Positions 54,721 through 64,000 of a stretch of 64,000 nt of DNA are shown here, one piece after another. The stretch lies in assembly GCA_963978545.1 (NCBI GenBank), contig OZ021732.1, positions 58,628,714-58,692,713 of the forward strand, written 5' to 3'. The translations under genes and the position numbers were made by a program. This DNA is from Linyphia triangularis. Its lineage: Eukaryota > Arthropoda > Arachnida > Araneae > Linyphiidae. Under the pieces are notes generated by a model. That model did not search any database. It was not told the DNA's origin and saw only the letters and a list, made by a program, of their open reading frames with translations. Positions within the stretch are counted from its first letter, which is position 1. Each line of letters opens with the position of its first letter.

Positions 54721-57700
54721 TAAATTTCAGCATACTAGCTTGTTCTTAGTCATCTAAAGATAGAGTGGCATAATTTTCTTGGGAAATTTTACTATTTCTC
54801 AGTAGTAGTTCAGTATTTAAAGAAGAAGATAGTTTACCATTTTTTGTACATACATTCTCTTTTATTTCTTTAATCTGATCTATAGCACAAACTTAAGAAT
54901 GGTGGTATTAGTTAGAAATAAATCAAGAAGTTTCGTAATCTCTCTGTCATATGCTGATTTTAAACAAAAAAAACACATCAGACATTGAAGTTGAGACAGT
55001 TTTTCTATATACCTGAGATTGAATTTGAATGGTACCCTAATTACTTTTGTGAAGTTTATACTTTTGTTCATCATTTGCATTTGAAGAAATACTACACTTT
55101 AATTAGAGCAAATCAATGATTTAAAGACTGTATTACGAAAATAAGTTAATGAATCTGAAACAAATACAACTTTAAATTGATGATGTTGTAAAAAATTGAT
55201 TGATGTAAAAAATTAATCTTATTCGGATTTACTACTTATTTTAAACCAATAAGGATAAATGTATGGGCATCCTCTTCTCTTCCTATTGCTTAAAAATAAA
55301 TATGTATTAAAATAAATTTGTATGTTCTATATCCATTCAACTATTTCCTAAAATGCACTCTTTCGTTATGATCGTGATATTTACCTAATGGTCATTTTAT
55401 CATACATTGTCACTTTATGTAATTTATATCCATTGACATATGAGTGAAATATAATCAAAACATGAAAAATATACTTTAGTCATAATCTACATTCTATTCC
55501 ATCTAGTAGCATTGTATGCTAAGGAATGCATCATTTAGATGGCACCAGCTGCATTTATGCAGCCATGCCGTCAGTTTTTCGATTACAATTCCAACTGCTC
55601 ATTAATGAATGCACACAATCGTTCAGCATAATGAAATTCTGTTATAATAAGATGGAAAATTATACTCCTTTTTCCTTAACTCACTGCGTGAAAAAGTAGC
55701 ACATTTTCTGAAAAATACCATTAATCCCAGAACTCATTATATACGTAATAAACAAAAATACCAGTTTTGCGCAAGGACAGCACAAAATGAATAATTCTGC
55801 ATTAATAAAAAACAGTGTTTTTATCGCACTGCTTAATTCTTGCTCAACGGCCTGAATCTTTTATTTTCTTCTGGTTTCTAGTCGTTTCTTCTTAATTAAA
55901 GAAAACCATACATTGTTTTTTCTTTCTTCTGAAAAGACCCTGTTTCTTAGTGCATGAAATTCAGCATTTAAATATATGGTTTTAAGCTTTGTTTGTAGGA
56001 TAAGTAGAGTATTTACAGGAAATTAAAGGAAATAAATGGTAAAAATTCTTAAGCTTTTATTTTAAAATGTCACTGTATATTCTGCATTCAATGATGGAAC
56101 TCAATTTAAGTAAAGATGAGGACGTTTATTTTATATTTAAGCTATAAGATGTTGGATAAAAACGTTTTTACTAACGTAAAAATGTACATAATTTAATAAT
56201 TTTTTAGCATATGTTTCTGAACTTTAAAACTAACAGAAGTCCATCAAACGACAGTAACAGACAACATTAAAAACTCAAACATAATGGTCTTTGTTAGTTT
56301 TCTTGTAATTCAAAATGTGGCACAAAAGATCTATTATTAATACAATAATATTATACCTAAGATCTAGTGATTAAAATATGTGTATTGCATTAATGGAAAA
56401 ATAAAAACTGGTTGGTTTTTAAAAAATATACTGCAGTATTCTTGTAGTACATAAAACGTATGTGTAGTAAAACATGTACTAACCATTCCAGCAGTTAATT
56501 CCTATGCTAAAATGGAACCAAAAGTTTCCTCATATACAATATTTCTAAATGGAAGGAATATGAGAATTTATTAAAATTTCCTAATTTAAAAAAATCTCGT
56601 GTTTTAGCGGCTTTTTGATGACAAATGAAGCATGGCATGAAGGCTAAAATCATTAAATGATTCTTGATGAAGCTTTTGTTTTTAAATTGAATAAAATATG
56701 CAAAAATACGTCTTCTGTTCTACTTTAAGAACGATTATTTTATATCGAATTAATTATCTACCTATTCGATGATCTAATTCATTTCTTAAAAAGAAGTGAT
56801 TAAGTAATGCATTTTATAAAATCATCATTGCCATAACTTGGGTACATTTTGCAAGAAATTTGTTTAATATTTATTCTACAAATAAGTTTCTAATTATTTT
56901 TAATATATTTTAAAATTACATGGTATGCAATGGATTTGTTAACTAATCTAATTGGAAGCGAAATTTATTATCAAATAAAAAAAAAAAAAATAGACAAAAA
57001 TTTCATTTTGCTAAATAAAGTTATCAATTCAATATGGACCAAAGGTGATAAATTGGGATTTGTTAAAAATTTAGGGATTTTGTAGCCATGAGATATCCAA
57101 ATTAAATTTTCAAACTGGTATTCTATATCAAGGAAATAAGTAGTGCACGTGTATTCCTTCCATCATCATATTCAAATGCACTATAATAATCAATTCATAC
57201 ATTAGCAAGAAAGTATTTTTTATTACTACCTATTACTTAATTATTTTTTTTTTATTTTTTTTCTTTTCTTTTCGTAAAAGGTATAACCAAGCTTTGGTAC
57301 ACAACTGACTTCTGTAAATGAAGTGCAAAATACTAAAAAGAGAATGAGCATGTTATTTGAAGCCTTAATTTTACAATTTAAATTTATATCAATTCAAACT
57401 ATATTATCTGTGAATAAAAGTTGTTTATTATATTCATACCACAACCGCAAAGGTACACCATGTGATCAAATCGTAAGATAACAAATTTTCTGCTTCCTAA
57501 TTCAATGAATCAAGCATCGGCCTTTCAATTGCAGTAATTGAAAGTTCGAAATCAGAGCTCCAGTGATTTTCGTACATCGAAGATTAATCGAAACAAGCAC
57601 CTAAAGGGTCCTGAAAAAGAAAAAGGTTGGAAACAGACAATCCAAGTCCATTCATCAATACCCTAGTGTAGAGGGCAAATAGGGCAATGGCGGGGAAGGG

Positions 57701-59280
57701 AGGCATTAACCGATGCTTGCCTTCTGACCTCGATACAGGCAGGTGGTTATACACAACGACATTCCATTGTTTGTTTCTTGGCAGCTAGTGGGTGAAGCAA
57801 TGGTTTTTCGTGCCGGTTTGCATTGTTCATAAATGGAAGTATATATATCTAGAGAGAAAGACCGAAATTCCTCAAGTCGGTTTGGTAAAACTAAGTACAA
57901 AAAATAATTAGGTTCTTTTGTATCATATCTGAAAGAAGCGAGGAAAGAACATTGTGATCTATCGAGAATAATTCTGAAATATCGTTCTCAGAAATAATGG
58001 TGGTATTATAGAATATTAGCATGAATTTAACTTATCAATTGCAGTACAAAATGAAATTATTGAGCGAGAACATTATTAAGTGTTAATATATCGATGTGGA
58101 TAAATTTATAATATTTGCTTCCCTTAAATAGTTACGACTTTTTTACAATATAATTCTAATCTTTATGTATAATAATATGTCTTGAAGCCTTTTTTATGAG
58201 TTAAGGGATATTATTGAGAAAACTGAAAGTTAGTCTAATATGTATAATATATATTGAAAATAAATTATTCATATTATTTGTGAAATGATTCATAAATTGT
58301 GAAAGTCACTGTTTCTGTGCACTGATTAACATCAATCCAGTTAAAATTTCCGATAAATGGAGTTCTTTAATGTAATTACGGGATTCATGTCACAAGCTGA
58401 AGAATGGTGTTGAAAATATTTGTACATCGATTTTAAAAGTGTACGACAATATTAAAGACTACAACCATTTTTAAATGCTTAATGAAGCCCTCCGACTATG
58501 CTTTTCATTTGGGAAATCATATGTGTCTATAATATTTCTATTTTTTACTGAGAATGTTGATCTCAGTCAAAATTGCATACGCAAACGTACAATAACGTTG
58601 CACATACAGTGTAGAGTTGATGTAAAAGTATGCATTCCATTAGAAAAACAAGAAGGAAAAGGGAAAAAATGGAAAATATTATCTTGAACACTGTTTTAAA
58701 AAAAGAAGTGGATGAATTTTTTTTTTTTTTTTTTTTTTTTTTTTGTAAATAGATTGATATCTATGTAAAATAAAGAGCATCACTCTTAATAGGTAATAAT
58801 TAATAACAGCATAAAGCATATTAATTGAAAAAGGATGATTTCTTTAGATTTCAATACAAATTATAAACTTGTTCATATGGAATATTTATCGGATGCAAGT
58901 ATTATTTAAAGAGATTTGGAATTTCAGAAAGTGTTAATATGTTGGCAGTACGATATATAAATTCCTTGATACTATAATAATATGAGTAGTGTTTCAGGTA
59001 ATTGTAAACATTCATGTGCACTTTCTTGTAAATTAAATATGAAAAACTTTTAACAACGTACTTGTATGGTATTTTGTAAATTTTATCAAAAAACTTCATG
59101 TTTTTGAAAACGTTGTCAAAAATGCCATTGACCTCTTCTAGAAATTTTCGAAGTGCATAATATTTTTGACAAAGTTGAATTACATAAAATAACAAAATAA
59201 CAACACAATAAACAGTAATATATACATAGTATATTACAAATATATGGAGACTTTATAAAAAATATTTCTGAACAAAATAA

Positions 59281-59313
<33 letters not shown>

Positions 59314-60194
59314 ACCACAGTGTTTTTCACATCGCAAGGCGTTCACATAAATATTTCAGATACCAGTAAATATAAAGTTCATAAAAACATCGTGAAATAT
59401 TGCAATTTTGTTTTCCTAAATTTAACTAAAAAAATTCTATTTTGAAATGTCTTTTAAATCTAAAGAATTTATTCAAAGCTAAACATTTCTTTATAGAAAA
59501 CTTAAAGCCTCCAGCAAGATAAGCAATTAATTTATTGTGATGTAAAGGATGTTGTCGTCAAAATAGTGATCGATTGTTTTATGCTATTGATAATAAAGTG
59601 GGCATTTTTTTTCCTCTTTTATATTTTCCCTCATCATTTTTTTTCATCGGCCGACCATTTTTCTGCTCTTATCCAATATTTTCTTTTGCTTTGAGTATTG
59701 GCATTCAAAACTTATCATTTCGTTTGGAGAAAGCCAATGCCTTACAGATGATCTTGCGAATGACTTCGTTCGAGATGGAAAGAAATGGTTCTAGTTCTTT
59801 GTTGTCATTTTTTTTTTTTTTTTTTGCTGTTTATAGAATTTTGTTTTCTGTATCATTATTGCTCGGCACAAAAGCGTACATACGAACAGAGGAGAAAGCA
59901 TTAAATTCGTTTCTTATCTCTTAGGAGTTTTTTTTTTTTTTTTTTTTTTTTTTTCTTTTCTGAAAGATTGTATAACTTTAAATGCTGAAATTTTTGATTG
60001 ATTAAATAAAAAAACAAAGAATCAATATTTTTTCTAACATTAAATAGACGTTCACAAAGTAAGCCAGAGTTCTCTTCCACCGATCCAAGAGTTTAACAAA
60101 ACTTTTAAATATATAATAACCACAGTTATGCTTTCAATTATCTTTCGAGAACGCTATACTTTGTTTAACTACACTGATAAAAAAAATTATGATT
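54721..60194. other. AT-rich non-coding stretch
   Basis: No gene recognised. A less AT-rich island lies at about 57600-57880. Poly-T occurs at 58717-58744 and near 59809-59825, poly-A at 59285-59312, and poly-T at 59928-59954. Open frames of 60-116 codons in this stretch are rich in Phe, Tyr, Ile and Lys and look random. Confidence 0.55.
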
Positions 60195-60485
60195 CTGAGT
60201 GAGAAAAGTGCATAAGGATGATAGTTAAAGTTCCAATTTTAAAATATCTCAAAAAAGAACCACTGGTCAGAGTGACCTGAAACTTGGTCTAAAAATACGC
60301 GAAAGAGTGAGAAATAATATGGCATAAGATAAAACTTATTCAAAAATTGTTTTGTTATGTCTTACCATTTCATCTTTCATTGCGTATATTCATATCAATT
60401 TCAGGTCATTCTGATAAGTGATAAATTTTTACCGGTTTTTGAATGTTGAACTTTAATTATAATCAAATCATAATAATTATTATTC
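60195..60485. repeat. Foldback element (MITE-like), ~290 bp
   Basis: The two halves are inverted copies about an axis near 60340. On the left are GATAGTTAAAGTTCCAATTT (60220-60239), GGTCAGAGTGACCTGAAA (60265-60282) and ATACGCGAAAG. On the right, in mirror order, are TTGCGTAT, TTTCAGGTCATTCTGAT (60399-60415) and GTTGAACTTTAATTATAATC. Mismatches are scattered, so it is old. No coding capacity. Confidence 0.75.
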
Positions 60486-63121
60486 AACCTTCGTAAAAAA
60501 TATAAATACAAATAACTTTCATACAATACACATATTCTTTCTGAACAAAATAAGCAAATAAACGTTCCTAAAAAACATATATCTGTTATATCGTCATACA
60601 AATCTCAGTCTGCATAGTAAAAAACGTAATGCATTTACTAAAGTTATTTCTCTCTTAAAAATTTAGCTTATATATACTATTCTTATAAGTTACTTGTAGT
60701 AAATACTACATACTTTTGTTGCTGATGGGTATTGATATCATATGCAGTTGCTCACACCCGAGCTCGTTTACGTGTACTGAGAAATAATTTTATTTAATTT
60801 GTGTTATACACACAAAATGCATCTTATTCATTACAAAGATACTTAATTATCATACTAAAAAACTGAAAATAGTTAAAAATCCAGTTTTTCGTTATAAAAA
60901 GTATCAAATAATAGTAATAAATAATTTTCGATTAACTACAGATTTCTATTATTTTCTTGAAGGATATTGTACTGGGCTTGAAAGTTCATTGATAGCAAGT
61001 TCTGAAGCTGTAGTGCTTTAAGAGAATTAATTTTAAAGATCCTTTTACGGTTTCAAGAAAAAAAATAGTGAAATTTAAAGTAAAATCAGAACTTAAAAGC
61101 GCTACTCAATTATTCATTTAACTAATGCTCTCCTTTGAGTTACTTTAGAGGAGAAAAAGATAAAAAACGCACGTCATGAGTATACAGGCAGGAGAAAAAA
61201 AAACTTTTTAATGATAAATGCTCTGCAGCTTTTCTTTTATTCAAAGTCGAAAGATTAAAAAAAAAAAAAAAAAAAAGCATGAAGTGTGCAATTTGCGCCT
61301 TTTTGGAGCTGAGAAATATTCTGAGTAGATACATTAAATAATGACGAAATGAAATTGATGCATAAAAAACACGCGAAAGAATATTTTTTTTTTTTTTAAT
61401 TTTTTTTTTAATTCCAAACAGGAGTTTCTGCTTAATGAACGCGTGCATTAATTCATCCTCTGAGATTAATTAGCTTAAGTAAACTGCTGCTAGGAGCATG
61501 GAGGTGGAAATATCTGAGATGTATACTCGGGGAAAAGTCAGAACACGTAGCTTAAAAATGTATCTTACATACATGCTTAATTGCTTTTTAAAATTGTTGA
61601 AGACTTTTTGATATTTGGGTTGTACTCTTGTTATCACTTTTTCCGGAGTACTGGTTAATTTAATTTTTAACGTAATTAAAAAAAGTCCTTGTGTGATAAA
61701 ATTAAAAAATCAATTAAAGGTATATTGTTTGTAAAACTATAATATGCGAGATATTACCTGATAAGTGAAAACATGGTAAGTAGGATTAAAATATATGGTA
61801 GAACATTTTTAATACAGTTAATTTAATAATAACCAATACATTTATTTTTATAAATGAATTATACTAAATATTTACAACAAAATCTAGGTTTTCTAAACAC
61901 AAATAGAATGAATTATTTTATGACTTTGTAAGGGTATATTGATATAAACCCATTGTATAATAGTGTTTATTAAAACAATTCAAGTTTAGAGAAGATACAG
62001 AAATGCAATATTTTGAAAAATTTAATAAATAACATTCAAATATCCTGATTATCATTTGAATGACCTGTCCTCAGCCAGGTTTAGTAGAGATATATTTTAT
62101 TACACATAATAAATATATTACATTATCAAATAATCGTGTTTCCATAAATTTAGGAAAACATGATGCTGAAATTGTGTTCTGTTAATAGTAATGTACACAT
62201 TTTAAGAATGACATTACCCCAAAGGAAATGTTGATCATATCAATCAATAAATCACTATTTCAAGGTACAGATAAAGTACTTTAAGGTATACATATACATT
62301 AGGAATCGCGAAATTTGACTCAAGTCTGCGTTTTTGTTTTTTGGTTTTAAAATATTCCCGATTTCATTATCATTAAAATGATACCATTTTCTTACTGAGA
62401 CACAAATTACTTTTTGAATTACAGTAGGTTTTGTGAGCCTGATTTGTATCACTTTCATTAGTGTAGTAAACTTTAAACGCGTTTTCTGAAGAATGACATT
62501 TTGGTGTTATATGACTTAACGCCAACGGTCATAACTTCATAAAAAATTGTCCAATTTACAAAATTCTAATTTTGTTTTGTAGACAATAGTTGTGAATGTG
62601 TTTTCTATGGAGAATCGAATTTATATTGTTATTAACACATTTTCTATGCATATTTTAATCTTAATTTTTTGTTAAAAACTATGTATTTTTTTTAAACTTT
62701 ATATTTAAAAACTTATAATTAAATAAATATTGTAGCCAAATTCAAAATTCTCTCTAGGAACATGCGTCAATATAATATCTCTTACTTGCAATAAAACTAA
62801 TACCTCTAAGTTAATTACAAGTTTATTCATGCATGTTCTAATAATGTCTTATTTAGTCACTTTAATTGCAATTAGCTGATTCAAAAATTGACGGGAAAAA
62901 AAAAGATTATATATAAAAATGCATCATTTTTAATTCTGATATACTGCCAAAAAGTTTGAAATTATAACCTAAAAATTAAAGAAAATCATCTCAATTGTAT
63001 ATGTATACCGTAAGAAAAGATATGAAATTATTTTCCAAAATGTTTTTAACGGTTTCATATCAAAATGATTGGAAATTTCCAAATTATCAATATGACTATC
63101 AAAAGACCAATTCTTCAAATA
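60486..63121. other. AT-rich non-coding stretch
   Basis: Nothing recognised. Poly-A at 61257-61276 and poly-T near 61384-61409. Confidence 0.6.
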
Positions 63122-63452
63122 ATGTACGGGAAATTTTGGCTCTTTTCTATTAGCAAAGATATAGGAATTGTAAAATGTTTAACTAGTATTTATGTTTTTG
63201 GTTTATATAATATTTGTTGGTGGCAAAGTTATATGAATAATTAATTTAACTTGGGAAAATGTAGTACATTTATAACGTCTGACGCATATGTTGTTGGCTA
63301 TTAAATGCATATTTGACGTAGTTAAATTATTTGTTTCGTATAACTTTGCTACCAACTAATATAATATAAAAACATAACTCGTAGATTAATAATAATTTTA
63401 CAATTATCGTTTTTAACGAGAAAAAAATAGACCAAAATATCCCAAACGTCAC
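63122..63452. repeat. Foldback element (MITE-like), ~330 bp
   Basis: A long imperfect palindrome with its axis near 63287. Paired blocks, left then right, are GGGAAATTTTGG / CCAAAATATCCC; AATTGTAAAAT / ATTTTACAATT; TTATGTTTTTG / AAAAACATAA; TTGGTGGCAAAGTTATA (63218-63234) / TATAACTTTGCTACCAA (63340-63356); and TAATTTAAC / GTTAAATTA. There is no open frame. Flanking duplications could not be identified because the outer arms diverge gradually. Confidence 0.78.
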
Positions 63453-64000
63453 CCAGTGAATTGCCCATAAAGCAACTGAGAGAGCAATAAATTTAAATCA
63501 GTTGATTTTGGAAATTAATGCTAAAATTAAAAAGTGTCACTTAATTTTAAGTGTAGTGATCTTGTACTGAATTTTCAATGACAGCACCAGAAAAGTACTA
63601 AAATATAAACATTTGTACTATAATTCCACTATATTTTATGATTCATGAATAAAAGTGTATGATATTAATTACGTTTGATAAAGTTTATAATATACATATT
63701 TTATTCGTTCAACCCAACCTGTAGAACAGCTTAAATGAGAAGAATATCTTTTTTCAGAAATTAACCAAATAATATTTTAATTCAGCAATATATCTTAAAG
63801 CGGCTAGTATAATCATTATGAAAAACATAATTTCATTCCAAAGAAATTATAGTTTAGAACGACAGATAAAAACTAATCAATTTTCCGGACGTCTTCTAAA
63901 GAAAACATTTGGATACCAATTAATATTATAAATAGTTAAATCTGATATTAGGCTGACACAAAGAATATTATTTAATAATTTAACTTTTAAAAATTAGCAT
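63453..64000. other. AT-rich non-coding stretch to the window end
   Basis: Nothing recognised. Confidence 0.6.

Noticed and set aside
59574..59924. 116-codon plus-strand frame
   Set aside because: Phe/Ser-rich and interrupted by a poly-T tract read as poly-Phe; no domain. Probably chance.

Overview
This 64 kb window looks like intergenic or intronic DNA from an arthropod nuclear genome, most plausibly a spider. It is very AT-rich, with long (AT)n and poly-A/T tracts. I could not find one intact protein-coding gene, rRNA gene or functional tRNA gene. Open reading frames are short and almost all are chance or low-complexity. What can be supported is a dense record of transposable elements, most of them dead. 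The arthropod/spider assignment is an inference from base composition and from the repeat families, especially a repeat-associated protein family containing the motif LHANELPLRH; nothing here fixes a species.

Left part (1-29 kb): a short hAT-type non-autonomous element at 4826-5374; an array of ~300 bp units with an inverted copy around an (AT)n tract at 12.4-13.7 kb; and a pogo/DDE-1 type DNA transposon at 17857-20134. The pogo element has TA target sites, matching terminal repeats and a broken transposase C-terminus. A TTAA-flanked, piggyBac-like MITE (18522-18788) has landed inside it. A small foldback lies near 24.9 kb.

Middle (29-46 kb): a 42 bp tandem repeat; an inverted-repeat-bounded element (about 35385-37275) carrying a multiply frameshifted gene on the minus strand; and a 5.6 kb Tc1/mariner-family element (40689-46273). 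The Tc1-like element has ~190 bp inverted termini of IR/DR type. A degenerate transposase sits at its right end, and its interior holds a ~525 bp tandem repeat and a tRNA-derived SINE with a 17 bp target duplication.

Right part (46-64 kb): a second tRNA-derived SINE on the minus strand; two copies of one dispersed ~750 bp repeat, one of which is split by a hAT-type element with a near-perfect 8 bp duplication; a complete solo LTR (51207-51931) with TATA box, polyA signal and 4 bp duplication; a Ty3/gypsy pol remnant (53.3-54.7 kb); and two foldback elements (60.2-60.5 and 63.1-63.45 kb).

The remainder is AT-rich sequence without recognisable function. A few GC-richer islands (near 8.2, 16.5, 22.5, 25.5, 28.7, 31, 34.7, 38.6 and 57.7 kb) are the best places to look for regulatory DNA or unrecognised exons. 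The least familiar item is the inverted-repeat-bounded element at 35.4-37.3 kb: its protein family is recognisable, but I know of no established enzymatic role for it.
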